DNA of 23,458 nucleotides, taken from the NCBI GenBank assembly GCA_964511405.1, contig CAZEFK010000118.1, forward strand, positions 1-23,458, in the 5' to 3' direction. This DNA comes from CAZEFK01 sp964511405. Lineage in GTDB: Bacteria > Pseudomonadota > Alphaproteobacteria > Elsterales > Elsteraceae. The translations under genes were made by a program, and so were the position numbers. Positions 7,580-14,977 of this stretch are shown here, one piece after another; position 1 is the first letter of the stretch, and every line of letters starts with the position of its first letter. The notes under the pieces were generated by a model, which was not told the DNA's origin, made no database searches, and was given only the letters and a program-made list of their open reading frames with translations.

Positions 7580-8707
7580 TCAGGACTTATGTCCGCGCGC
7601 CAGGCGCCGTTCCACGGTCTGCGAGTAGCGCGACATGCCGAAGCAGAAGACCCAATAGACGAGTCCGGCAAACAGATACCCCGTCGTGGAGATCGTCGGG
7701 CCGGCCCAGTTGGGGTCGACGCGCGCCGCGTCGACGGCCCGCAGGAAATCGGCGATGCCGACGATCGCCACCAGGGTGGTGTCCTTGAACAGGCCGATGA
7801 AGGTCGAGACGATGCCGGGCACGACCGCGGCCAGCGCCTGCGGCAGGATGACGTGGCGCATCATGGTGACATACTTGATCCCGAGCGCCTTCGCCCCTTC
7901 GTACTGCCCCCTCGGGATCGCCTGCAGGCCGGCGCGGACCACCTCCGCCATATAGGCCGCAGAGAACAGCGCGATGCCGAGGAGCGGGCGCAGCAGCCGG
8001 TCCGGCGCGAGCGCCTCGGGCACGAACAAGGGCAGCATGAAGTTGGCCATGAACAGCACCGTGATGAACGGCACGCCGCGCACGACCTCGATATAGAAGA
8101 CGCACACCGCCTTGACGACCGGCAGGTCGGAAGTGCGGCCCTGCGCCAAGAGGATGCCGATCGGCAAGGACACGACGATGCCGACGACGGACATGAGCAG
8201 CGTGATCAGCATGCCGCCCCAGAGCGTCGTGTCGACGACCGGCAGGCCGAGCGGCGCCATGCCACGCAGCAGGACGAAGGCGGCGACCGGAAAGACGCCG
8301 AAGAACAGCAGGGCGGCCAGGTTGCGCCGGGGCGCCCGCGTCCAGAGCAGCCAGGCGACCAGGACGGCGCCCATCGCTTCGGTCAGGTCCACGCGCCAGC
8401 GCTCGGCGATCGGATAGGCGCCGTACCGGAGGTAATGGAGTTTCGCCGCAACGAACGGCCAACAGGCCCCGCTCCGGCTGGCGCGGCAGGCCTCCCGGCC
8501 GCCGGTCCAGACCGCGTCGACGATCGCGAAGCCCACGATCTGCTGGACCAGCCACGCCGCGACCAGGGTGAAGCAGATCGTCAGCGCGCCGGAGACGGGC
8601 GTGGAGAAGAGGTTCTTCCGGATCCAGGCCACCGGCCCCGACCGGATGCGCGCCGGCGGCAGCAGCGAGCCGTTAGTGGCGCCCGGACTGAGGGACAGAT
8701 CGCTCAT
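7580..8707 (-). CDS. aapM: Polar amino-acid ABC transporter permease, AapM-like
   Basis: An inner-membrane subunit of 375 residues, close to the length of rhizobial AapM and YhdY (~380). The N-terminal third has membrane segments and a long insertion typical of this long permease class. The C-terminal ~200 residues form the BPD_transp_1 domain, with the EAA-type loop EGAKALGIKYVTMMRHVILP that contacts the ATPase. It starts 3 bp after the AapQ-like stop codon, so the two subunits are translated together and should form a heterodimer. The general-amino-acid (Aap) label is by similarity; the true substrate is unknown. Confidence 0.92.
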   Translation of the reverse strand: MSDLSLSPGATNGSLLPPARIRSGPVAWIRKNLFSTPVSGALTICFTLVAAWLVQQIVGFAIVDAVWTGGREACRASRSGACWPFVAAKLHYLRYGAYPIAERWRVDLTEAMGAVLVAWLLWTRAPRRNLAALLFFGVFPVAAFVLLRGMAPLGLPVVDTTLWGGMLITLLMSVVGIVVSLPIGILLAQGRTSDLPVVKAVCVFYIEVVRGVPFITVLFMANFMLPLFVPEALAPDRLLRPLLGIALFSAAYMAEVVRAGLQAIPRGQYEGAKALGIKYVTMMRHVILPQALAAVVPGIVSTFIGLFKDTTLVAIVGIADFLRAVDAARVDPNWAGPTISTTGYLFAGLVYWVFCFGMSRYSQTVERRLARGHKS

Positions 8708-8710
8708 CGG

Positions 8711-9898
8711 TTACCTTTGGACGATCGCCAGGCGGCGATTGAAAGTGTTCATCGCCATCGACGTCACCAGCGAGATGGCCAGGTAGACCGACAGCGTGAT
8801 CGCCATGACCTGCACGGCCGCGCCGGTCTGGTTGAGCACCGATCCCGCGAACACCTGCACCAGGTCGGGATAGCCGACGAAGACGGCGAGCGAGGAATTC
8901 TTCGTGAGGTTCAGGTATTGGCTGGTCAGCGGCGGAATGATGATGCGCAGCGCCTGCGGCACCACGACCAGCCGAAGCGTCCGGCCCGGCGTGAGGCCGA
9001 GCGACCGGGCGGCCTCGGTCTGGCCGCGCGGCACCGCCTGGATGCCGCCGCGGACGATCTCGGCGATGTAGGAGGCGGTGTAGACCGAGAGTCCGATCAG
9101 CAGGGCGGCGAACTCCGGGTAGATCTGGTGCCCGCCCCGGAAATTGAACCCTTTGAGCTCCGGCGCCACGAACGATATCGGCGAGCCAGCGGCCAGGAAG
9201 ACCAGCGACGGCAGCCCGACCAGGGCACAGAGGCACAGGCCGAGCACGGGCAGCTGCTGGCCGGTGCGCCGTTGCAGGCCGTGTGCGTAAAGGCGGATGC
9301 CCACGCACAGGACGATGGCCGCCAGGATGGCCCACCCCACCGCCTCGGCGCCGGGATGAAACGCCATGGTCGGCACGACGATGCCGCGGTTGTTGAGGTA
9401 GATGCCGCCGGGGATCGCAATCGACGCCTTCGGCGCCGGCAACGGCTTCAGGACAGTATTGTACCAGAACAGCAGCTGCAGCAGCAGCGGCACGTTGCGG
9501 ATGATCTCCACATAGGCGTTCGCGGACTTGGCCACGATCCAGTTCTGCGACAGCCGCGCAATGCCGACCATGAAGCCGATCACGGTGGCCAGCGCGATGC
9601 CAAGCGCGCTCACGAACAGCGTGTTGATCACGCCGACCCAGAACGCATGGCCGTAGGTGGACAGGGAATCATACGGGATCAGCGACTGATCGATCGAGAA
9701 CCCGGCGGTCTCGGTCCAGAAATCCAGGGATAGCGGGATGCCGCGCCGCGTCATGTTCGACATGGTCTGGGTGCCGATTGCCACCACGACGGCAACCAGG
9801 CCGCCGGCAAGCAGGACCTGATAGAGGATGGCGCGGACTTTGACGTCGTGGAGGGACAGACTCCCGCGCGGCGGCGCGGCAGGCAGCGGGTTTGCCAT
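8711..9898 (-). CDS. aapQ: Polar amino-acid ABC transporter permease, AapQ-like
   Basis: A 395-residue permease with membrane segments from residue ~22 and a long periplasmic/cytoplasmic insertion before the C-terminal BPD_transp_1 region. That region contains IIRNVPLLLQLLFWYN and the EAA loop EAARSLGLTPGRTLRLVVVP. The length matches AapQ/YhdX (~395-400). ATG at 9898 (MANPLPAAPP) is preferred: reading further upstream enters the repeat element at 9920-10109, whose translation has no family similarity. It pairs with the AapM-like gene 3 bp downstream. The repeat separates it from the binding-protein gene, which may lower its expression relative to that gene. Confidence 0.92.
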   Translation of the reverse strand: MANPLPAAPPRGSLSLHDVKVRAILYQVLLAGGLVAVVVAIGTQTMSNMTRRGIPLSLDFWTETAGFSIDQSLIPYDSLSTYGHAFWVGVINTLFVSALGIALATVIGFMVGIARLSQNWIVAKSANAYVEIIRNVPLLLQLLFWYNTVLKPLPAPKASIAIPGGIYLNNRGIVVPTMAFHPGAEAVGWAILAAIVLCVGIRLYAHGLQRRTGQQLPVLGLCLCALVGLPSLVFLAAGSPISFVAPELKGFNFRGGHQIYPEFAALLIGLSVYTASYIAEIVRGGIQAVPRGQTEAARSLGLTPGRTLRLVVVPQALRIIIPPLTSQYLNLTKNSSLAVFVGYPDLVQVFAGSVLNQTGAAVQVMAITLSVYLAISLVTSMAMNTFNRRLAIVQR

Positions 9899-9919
9899 GG
9901 ATCGAGCCCCGATTGGCAT

Positions 9920-10109
9920 GAGCCGGGATGTGCAAGAGATGGAATCGTCGTGAATCCCCCTCCTCCCGACCTCCTCCCACAAGGGCCAGAAAAATGGGCG
10001 GAGGAGGGGCGAAGCTGCAGTGACAAAGCTCCTCCTCCCCTTGTGGGAGGAGGCTGGGAGATGGGGGACTCCCGCCGGTCCGAGGCTTTCTCAACCTCAT
10101 CCCACTCTA
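9920..10109 (+). repeat. Full copy of the ~190-bp intergenic palindromic repeat (copy B), inside an operon
   Basis: It aligns along its whole length with 14256-14443. Shared blocks include GGGATGTGCA, GGAATCGTCGTGA, GGCGAAGCTGCA and the arm at 10031-10053. The left arm of the core hairpin is interrupted here by about 13 extra bases near 9988-10000. The right end (CTCTA, minus-strand TAGAG) overlaps the TAG stop of the aapJ-like gene at 10107-10109. Located between the binding-protein gene and the permeases, it could act as a partial terminator or RNA-stabilising hairpin. Confidence 0.85.
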
Positions 10110-11120
10110 GCGGATGGGTGGAGCGTATTCGAGGCCGCCATTGCTCCAGAGCGCATTGATGCCGCGCGCGATCTTGAGCGGCGAGTCCTTGCCGATCGAA
10201 CGATCGAAGACTTCCCCATAATTACCCACCTGCGCGATGACCAGCTGGGTCCAGTTATTGCCGAGCCCAAGATCCTTGCCGATGCTGCCCTCGAGGCCGA
10301 GCAGGCGCCGGATGTTGGGATTCTCCGACGACTTCATCTTGTCGAGGTTCTTGGAGGTAACGCCCAATTCCTCGGCCGTCAGCATCACGTCGAGCGTCCA
10401 TTTCGCGATGTTGAACCACTGGTCGTCGCCCTGGCGCACCGCCGGGCCGAGCGGCTCTTTGGAAATGATCTCGGGAAGGACGATGTTGTCGTCCGGGTTG
10501 GCCATGCGCAGCCGCGCGGCATTGAGGCTCGACGTGTCCGCGGAGTAGACGTCGCAGCGGCCTTCTTCATAGGCCTTGATGACGGCGTCCTCGTCGGCGA
10601 AGCCGACCGCCTTGTACTGCATGGCATGCGCGCGGAAGTAATCGGCGATGTTCAATTCGGTCGTCGTGCCCTGGGACACGCAGATCGACGCCCCGTCGAG
10701 CTCCTTGGCCGCCTTGATGTTCGCGGCCTTGCGGACCATGAAGCCCTGGCCGTCATAGAAATAGATGCCCGCAAACAGGATGCCGAGCGCGGTGTCGCGC
10801 GACGACGTCCAGGTCGCGTTGTGCGCCAGCACGTCGATCTCGCCCGACTGCAGGGCGACGAACCGGTCCTTGGCGTTCAGCGGAATGAATTTGACCTTCG
10901 ATGCATCGCCCAGCACCGCGGCGGCGACCGCGCGGCAATAATCGACCACGAACCCGGTCCATTGGCCGTTGTCGTCCGGAATGCTGAAGCCGGCGGTCGC
11001 CGGGTTGGTGCCGCACCTCAGGACCCCGTTTTTCTTGACCGTGTCGATGGTCGAGGCCGAGGCCGAGGCGGCCCCGAGGGCCAAGGTCATCCCGATGACG
11101 CCCGCCAGCAGCTTTCGCAT
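10107..11120 (-). CDS. aapJ: Amino-acid ABC transporter periplasmic binding protein, AapJ-like
   Basis: A 337-residue solute-binding protein of family 3 (SBP_bac_3). A signal peptide covers ~residues 1-23 (MRKLL...SASAS), followed by TIDTVKKNGVLRCGTNP, the usual start of mature AapJ. Internal motifs ALQSGEIDVLAHNATWTSSRD and AYEEGRCDVYSADTSSL match the Aap/YhdW group, and the length is right for it. A strong ribosome binding site (GGGAGG, 6-base spacing) precedes the ATG. It is the first gene of a minus-strand operon: binding protein, two permeases, C-S lyase, GntR. No ATP-binding subunit follows, so an ATPase must come from elsewhere in the genome. Confidence 0.95.
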   Translation of the reverse strand: MRKLLAGVIGMTLALGAASASASTIDTVKKNGVLRCGTNPATAGFSIPDDNGQWTGFVVDYCRAVAAAVLGDASKVKFIPLNAKDRFVALQSGEIDVLAHNATWTSSRDTALGILFAGIYFYDGQGFMVRKAANIKAAKELDGASICVSQGTTTELNIADYFRAHAMQYKAVGFADEDAVIKAYEEGRCDVYSADTSSLNAARLRMANPDDNIVLPEIISKEPLGPAVRQGDDQWFNIAKWTLDVMLTAEELGVTSKNLDKMKSSENPNIRRLLGLEGSIGKDLGLGNNWTQLVIAQVGNYGEVFDRSIGKDSPLKIARGINALWSNGGLEYAPPIR

Positions 11121-11144
11121 GCGCTTCCTCCCGATTGCTTATGT

Positions 11145-11167
11145 CCGGATCGCGCGCCGCGATCCGG
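11145..11167. promoter_or_regulatory. Perfect 10-bp inverted repeat in the aapJ leader
   Basis: CCGGATCGCG and CGCGATCCGG are perfect 10-bp arms with a 3-base spacer (CGC), ending 25 bp before the aapJ start codon. It is downstream of the predicted promoter, so in RNA it would form a very stable 5'-leader hairpin just ahead of the ribosome binding site. It could instead be a DNA operator. Function is unknown. Confidence 0.5.
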
Positions 11168-11197
11168 TCCGGAAAGGAAGGCGCAAGACGGCCGGCC

Positions 11198-11217
11198 TGT
11201 CAAGGATTGTGTACAAT
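11198..11217 (-). promoter_or_regulatory. Predicted aap operon promoter -35 box with adjoining GntR/FCD-type operator
   Basis: On the minus strand a consensus -35 box TTGACA lies at 11203-11198. Two bases upstream of it is the palindrome at 11206-11217 (plus strand ATTGTGTACAAT, 5-bp perfect arms, 2-base spacer), which fits the FCD-GntR pattern T-x-GT-N-AC-x-A. The -10 region (CTTCCT at 17 bp) is weak. Regulation by the GntR protein encoded at the end of the same operon is an inference. Confidence 0.55.
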
Positions 11218-11247
11218 CTCCTGATTGTGCGTATTCACTCCAGCATC

Positions 11248-11266
11248 GATACCGTATACGATACCG
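11248..11266. promoter_or_regulatory. Possible second operator: GATACCG direct repeats around CGTATACG palindrome
   Basis: GATACCG occurs at 11248-11254 and 11260-11266, 12 bp apart start to start, and the perfect palindrome CGTATACG (11253-11260) lies between. It sits in the 229-bp gap between aapJ and the 5-hydroxyisourate hydrolase gene. It is about 35-45 bp upstream of the operator-like palindrome at 11206 when read toward aapJ. The rest of the gap (11267-11349) shows nothing I recognise. Confidence 0.35.
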
Positions 11267-11349
11267 GCGCCAACGGGCTGCAGAAGCCGGAGTCACGCGT
11301 GACCAAGCCAGCACTCCTGTTCGATCGCCTGCGGGTGAAGCGCAAACGG

Positions 11350-11685
11350 TCAGCTGCCCCGATAGGTCGTGTAGCCGAATGGCGACACCAGCAGCGGCAC
11401 ATGGTAATGGGCCGAGGCGTCGGCGATGCGGAAGCGCACCGGCACCACGTCGAGAAAGCTCGCCTCCACACCCATTCGCCTGAAATACTCGCCGACATGG
11501 AAGCTGAGCTCATACTCCCCGGCGACCAGGGCGTCGCCCGCCAGCGCCGCGCCGTCCAGGCGGCCGTCGTCATTGGTCACGAACCGGCCGAGCGGCGTGC
11601 CGTCGCCGCGGGCCAGCGCCACGGTGAGGCCGGCGGCCGGCCGGCCATGGGCGGTGTCGAGGACGTGGGTGGTCAGGCGGCCCAT
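11350..11685 (-). CDS. uraH: 5-hydroxyisourate hydrolase (transthyretin-like)
   Basis: A 111-residue cytosolic enzyme that hydrolyses 5-hydroxyisourate to OHCU, the step after urate oxidation. The N-terminal LTTHVLD motif (catalytic H7), R42 in DGRLDG, H95 in AHYHVPLLVSP and the terminal YRGS tetrapeptide are the family hallmarks, and the length is standard. ATG at 11685 is chosen because MGRLTTHVLD matches the family start; a longer reading to 11733 has no support. It is divergent from the AllC-type gene, with only 50 bp between the two starts, so both are probably expressed from one shared control region. Confidence 0.97.
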   Translation of the reverse strand: MGRLTTHVLDTAHGRPAAGLTVALARGDGTPLGRFVTNDDGRLDGAALAGDALVAGEYELSFHVGEYFRRMGVEASFLDVVPVRFRIADASAHYHVPLLVSPFGYTTYRGS

Positions 11686-11735
11686 GGGCAGATCTCCGAT
11701 CGGGACCGCCCGCTTATAGCGCAGGCGGGGCATCC

Positions 11736-12980
11736 GTGACGCTGCCGGACGATGTCGGCGCCACGGTCATGGCGCGGCTCGCCGCCCTGGCCCATCGGTC
11801 AGCGGCGCCGGACCGGCTGACCCGGCTGTACCTGACGTCCGAGCACCGCGCCGCCGCCGACCAGGTCGCCGGCTGGATGGCCGAAGCCGGGATGGCGGTC
11901 GGCCTCGATGCCGTCGGCAATGTCGTCGGGCGCTATCCCGGCGACCATCCCGACGCGCCGCTGTTCCTGATGGGCTCGCACATCGACACCGTGCGCGAGG
12001 CCGGGGCCTATGACGGCAATCTCGGCGTCGTGGCGGCGATCGCTTGCGTCGACGCGCTGCACCGCGCCGGCCGCCACCTGCCGGTGGCGCTGGAGGTGAT
12101 CGCGTTCGGCGACGAGGAAGGCATCCGCTTCCCGGGCACCCTGCGCGGCAGCCGCGCCGTCGCCGGCACGCTGCCGCCCGACGCCCTGGACGCCGTCGAC
12201 GAGGCCGGGGTCAGCGTCCGCGAGGCGCTGCGCCGCTTCGGCGCCGACCCCGATGCCCTGGACCAGGCGGCGCGCCCGCGCGACCGCGTCCTCGGCTATC
12301 TGGAGGTCCATATCGAGCAGGGGCCGGTGCTGGCGGCCGAGGGGCTGGCCCTGGGCGTGGTCACGTCCATCGCCGCCGTGCGCCGCTTCCAGATCCGCAT
12401 CGGCGGCACCGCCGGCCATGCCGGCACCGTGCCCATGGCGCTGCGCCGCGACGCCCTGGCCGCGGCCGCGGAGCTGGTGCTGGCGGTCGAGCGCCGCTGC
12501 CGCCGCGACGAGACGCTGGTCGGCACCGTCGGCCGGCTGGCCGTGACCCCCGGTGCCGTCAACACCATTCCCGGCGCCGTCGAGATGAGTCTGGACCTGC
12601 GCGCCGGCACGCCCGCGCTGCGCGACCGCGCCATCGCCGACCTGGAGGCCGAGTTCCAGGCCGTCGCCGCGGCGCGGGGGATCGCGCTCGACCTGACCGA
12701 GGTCCACCGCCACGACGGCTGCCAGTGCGCGCCCTGGCTGATGGACCGGCTGGACCAGGCAATCCGGCGGGCTGGCCTGAGCGTCCGCCGGCTGCCCAGC
12801 GGCGCCGGCCACGACGCCATGGCGATCGCCGACCTTACCGATGTCGCCATGCTGTTCGTGCGCTGCGGCCAAGGCATCAGCCACAACCCGGCCGAGACCA
12901 TGAGCACCGCCGACGCCGAGGCGGCGGTGCGCGTGACCTTCGACTTCCTGACTGCCCTTCCGAGGAGCCGCGATGCCTGA
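11736..12980 (+). CDS. allC: Allantoate amidohydrolase / N-carbamoyl-amino-acid hydrolase family (M20)
   Basis: A 414-residue M20-type amidohydrolase. Metal and catalytic residues are all visible: H82 and D84 in GSHIDTV, D93 in AYDGNLG, E127-E128 in GDEEGIRF, H192 in VHIEQGP and the late His in SHNPAE. This combination (HIEQGP, GHDAM) marks the AllC/ureidoglycolase/carbamoylase group; allantoate is the likely substrate because uraH lies next to it. The start codon is GTG with GGCGGGG just upstream; an internal ATG (11769) is less likely. Its stop overlaps the start of the next M20 gene by 8 bp. Exact substrate within the group cannot be fixed from sequence. Confidence 0.9.
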   Translation: MTLPDDVGATVMARLAALAHRSAAPDRLTRLYLTSEHRAAADQVAGWMAEAGMAVGLDAVGNVVGRYPGDHPDAPLFLMGSHIDTVREAGAYDGNLGVVAAIACVDALHRAGRHLPVALEVIAFGDEEGIRFPGTLRGSRAVAGTLPPDALDAVDEAGVSVREALRRFGADPDALDQAARPRDRVLGYLEVHIEQGPVLAAEGLALGVVTSIAAVRRFQIRIGGTAGHAGTVPMALRRDALAAAAELVLAVERRCRRDETLVGTVGRLAVTPGAVNTIPGAVEMSLDLRAGTPALRDRAIADLEAEFQAVAAARGIALDLTEVHRHDGCQCAPWLMDRLDQAIRRAGLSVRRLPSGAGHDAMAIADLTDVAMLFVRCGQGISHNPAETMSTADAEAAVRVTFDFLTALPRSRDA

Positions 12981-14196
12981 CCCGACGGCGCTTGAAGCCT
13001 TCATCGACGCCCAGCAGGACGCGCAAGTGGCGTTCCTGCGCCGGCTGGTGCAGACCCCGACCGACAATCCGCCGGGCGACTGCGCCGCCCATGCCGAGGT
13101 CGCGGCCGAGCTGCTGGAAGGCCTGGGGCTGACCGTGGAGCGCCATCCGGTGCCGGCCGAGTTGGTGCGCCGGCATGGTATGATCTCGGCGACCAACCTG
13201 ATCGTCCGCCACCGCTTCGGGCCGGGGCCGGTGATCGCCCTCAACGCCCATGGCGACGTGGTGCCGCCGGGCCAGGGCTGGACCACCGATCCTTATGGCG
13301 GCGTGGTCAAGGACGGCCGCATGTACGGCCGCGGCGTCGCCGTGTCGAAGTCGGACTTCGCGACCTATGCCTGGGCGCTGCTGGCGCTGCGGGCCCTGGA
13401 CCGGCCGCTGGGCGGGACGGTCGAGCTGCATTTCACCTATGACGAGGAGGTCGGCGGCGGCATCGGGCCCGAATGGCTGATCGCCCAGGGCCTGACCAAG
13501 CCGGACTACGCGCTGTCGGCCGGCTTCAGCTACGGCGTGGTCACCGCCCACAATGGCTGCCTGCATCTGGAGGTGCGGGTCCACGGCAAGATCGCCCATG
13601 CCGCCCTGCCGCACACCGGCGTCGACGCGCTCGAAGCCGCCACGGCGCTGCTGCAGCGCCTGTACGCCTACCGCCAGGCCTTGGCGCAGACCCGGTCGGC
13701 CATCGAGGGCATCGACACCCCGACCCTGGTGGTCGGGCTGATCAAGGGCGGGATCAATACCAACGTGGTGCCCGACCTGGTGACGCTCAGGCTCGATCGC
13801 CGGATGATCCCCGAGGAGGACGCGGGCCGCGCCGAGGCCGAGCTGCGCCAGGTGATCGAAGCGGCGCTGGCCGACCGGCCCGGCGTGCGCGTCGAGATCG
13901 AGCGGGTCCTGCTGGCGACGCCCCTGGCGCCCCGCCCCGGCACCGAGCGCCTGACGGCGCTGCTGCAGACCCACGGCCAGCGGGTGCTGGGCGTGCCGAT
14001 CCGCGCCCACGGCGTGCCGATCTACACCGATGCCCGCCACTATGCCGCCGTGGCGCCCACCGTGCTGTACGGCGCCGGCCCGCGCACCCTGGAGGAGGCG
14101 GGCGGCCACAACGCCGACGAGAACGTGAAGCTGAGCGACCTGACCGCCGCGACCAAGGTGGTGGCGGCGACGCTGCTGGAGCTGCTGGGCGGTTAG
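12973..14196 (+). CDS. M20-family (ArgE/DapE-like) hydrolase with altered metal-ligand motif
   Basis: A 407-residue protein with the M20 fold: AHGDVVPPG (H93, D95), the acidic pair E158-E159 in TYDEEVGGG, a dimerisation domain (~residues 195-310) and the late His in GGHNADENV. The segment that normally reads GRGxxDMKGG, with the bridging-metal Asp, reads GRGVAVSKSDF, placing Val124 at the Asp position. The usual Glu of the EPT-type motif is also not evident in ALSAGFSYGVV. It may bind one metal, use D128, or have lost ordinary peptidase activity. The gene overlaps allC by 8 bp (ATGCCTGA), so a nitrogen-salvage role tied to purine degradation is likely. The substrate is unknown. Confidence 0.85.
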   Translation: MPDPTALEAFIDAQQDAQVAFLRRLVQTPTDNPPGDCAAHAEVAAELLEGLGLTVERHPVPAELVRRHGMISATNLIVRHRFGPGPVIALNAHGDVVPPGQGWTTDPYGGVVKDGRMYGRGVAVSKSDFATYAWALLALRALDRPLGGTVELHFTYDEEVGGGIGPEWLIAQGLTKPDYALSAGFSYGVVTAHNGCLHLEVRVHGKIAHAALPHTGVDALEAATALLQRLYAYRQALAQTRSAIEGIDTPTLVVGLIKGGINTNVVPDLVTLRLDRRMIPEEDAGRAEAELRQVIEAALADRPGVRVEIERVLLATPLAPRPGTERLTALLQTHGQRVLGVPIRAHGVPIYTDARHYAAVAPTVLYGAGPRTLEEAGGHNADENVKLSDLTAATKVVAATLLELLGG

Positions 14197-14255
14197 CCAG
14201 ACCCGCCGAAAGACAGCCGGAATGGCCGTCGAGCCATTGGCAATTCTCGATGCGA

Positions 14256-14443
14256 GAGCGGGATGTGCATGAGCTGGAATCGTCGTGATTCCCCCTCCAC
14301 CCGACCTCCTCCCACAAGGGGAGGAGGGGCGAAGCTGCAATGACAGAACTCCTCCTCCCCTTGTGGGAGGAGGCTGGGAGAGGGGGGACTCCCTTCGATC
14401 CGAAGTTTTCTTCAGAGGGTCAACCTGATCTCGTCCTGCTCTA
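14256..14443 (+). repeat. Full copy of the ~190-bp intergenic palindromic repeat (copy C)
   Basis: It fills the gap between two convergent genes. Its core is a perfect 23-bp inverted repeat (arms 14305-14327 and 14351-14373) around a 23-base loop. The stem extends outward imperfectly (TTCCCCCTC on the left against GAGGGGGGA on the right). The ends are similar inverted sequences: AGAGCGGGATG at the left, and on the opposite strand TAGAGCAGGACG at the right. The right end overlaps the TAG stop of the lipoprotein gene at 14441-14443. It probably works as a bidirectional terminator here. Confidence 0.88.
14305..14373. terminator. Long hairpin between convergent genes (core of repeat copy C)
   Basis: Two 23-base arms that are exact reverse complements would fold into a very stable stem in transcripts from either side. 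It lies 108 bp after the M20 gene and 68 bp beyond the stop of the opposing lipoprotein gene. There is no U-tract, so termination would have to be of the structure-dependent or Rho-assisted kind. This is inferred from structure alone. Confidence 0.5.
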
Positions 14444-14797
14444 GCTTTTCGCCGAAAGCTCTGCAGCACAGGTCGTAATTATGTTTAGAAATCTTTTGTC
14501 CTTTATTACGAATAACATCTTTTGATCTTTGCTCATCGACTCCGCCGCAAGGCCCAGATCCATCGTGTCTTTGGCCGAGATCGTATCGGCCCAGCGACGC
14601 GCCATGCAGTCGCAGAGCCGCGCTTTCAGCGCCGGCGAGAATGCCTTGTTGTCGGTTGCGACGCACTGGTCCGCGATCACCTTTACGCCCGCATCCGGAA
14701 TCCGATTTTGGGCGGGAATGCCGGCCGGGGTGGGTTCGGCGCAAGCGGCCAACGCCACGACCAGCGCGAGGCTGCAACACCGTCGAATTGGAGACAT
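14441..14797 (-). CDS. Small four-cysteine lipoprotein, function unknown
   Basis: A 118-residue protein with a lipoprotein signal peptide: hydrophobic residues 9-18 and the lipobox LAAC with acylated C19. The mature part holds four cysteines (C45, C62, C64, C110) in the pattern DQC...LCDCM...TTC, which suggests two disulfides, and charged amphipathic helices. I do not recognise a named family. A GAGG ribosome binding site lies 5 bases before the ATG. AT content is higher than its neighbours near the 3' end (KDQKMLFVIKDKRFLNIITT), which may point to a different history. It is a stand-alone gene, convergent with the M20 gene and divergent from the two-component system. Confidence 0.75.
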   Translation of the reverse strand: MSPIRRCCSLALVVALAACAEPTPAGIPAQNRIPDAGVKVIADQCVATDNKAFSPALKARLCDCMARRWADTISAKDTMDLGLAAESMSKDQKMLFVIKDKRFLNIITTCAAELSAKS

Positions 14798-14977
14798 TTT
14801 TGCCTCGATCTCAGTTTCTCCCACCATAGCAGCCCGCGGCTGCCACTTCTCCGGGAATCGTGCCGTCCGCCAGTGCCGCCCTCCTTGCCCGTACAAACAA
14901 CTCCAAAAACCGACAGCGGCCTGGACGCGCCGGCTTGGCTATGCTCGCGGGCGCCTATCCCGGAGGCCCCGACGCCG

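Noticed and set aside
7433..9733. A 766-codon open frame on the plus strand, antisense to the permease and lyase genes
   Set aside because: The translation is His/Gln/Arg/Asp-rich low-complexity sequence typical of antisense frames in high-GC DNA. The minus strand carries clear AapM, AapQ and PatB families.
13473..14288. A reading frame ending RERDVHELESS inside repeat copy C, also seen at copy A
   Set aside because: The shared C-terminus is the translation of the repeat itself, not a conserved protein domain.
14288..14393. Repeated CCTCCTCCC/GGGAGGAGG blocks considered as a CRISPR array
   Set aside because: There are only two blocks and they are inverted rather than direct repeats. There are no spacers of regular length and no cas genes.
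12877..14469. A 530-codon minus-strand frame over the M20 gene and the repeat
   Set aside because: Its composition is that of an antisense shadow and it begins inside the repeat. The plus strand has an unambiguous M20 protein.
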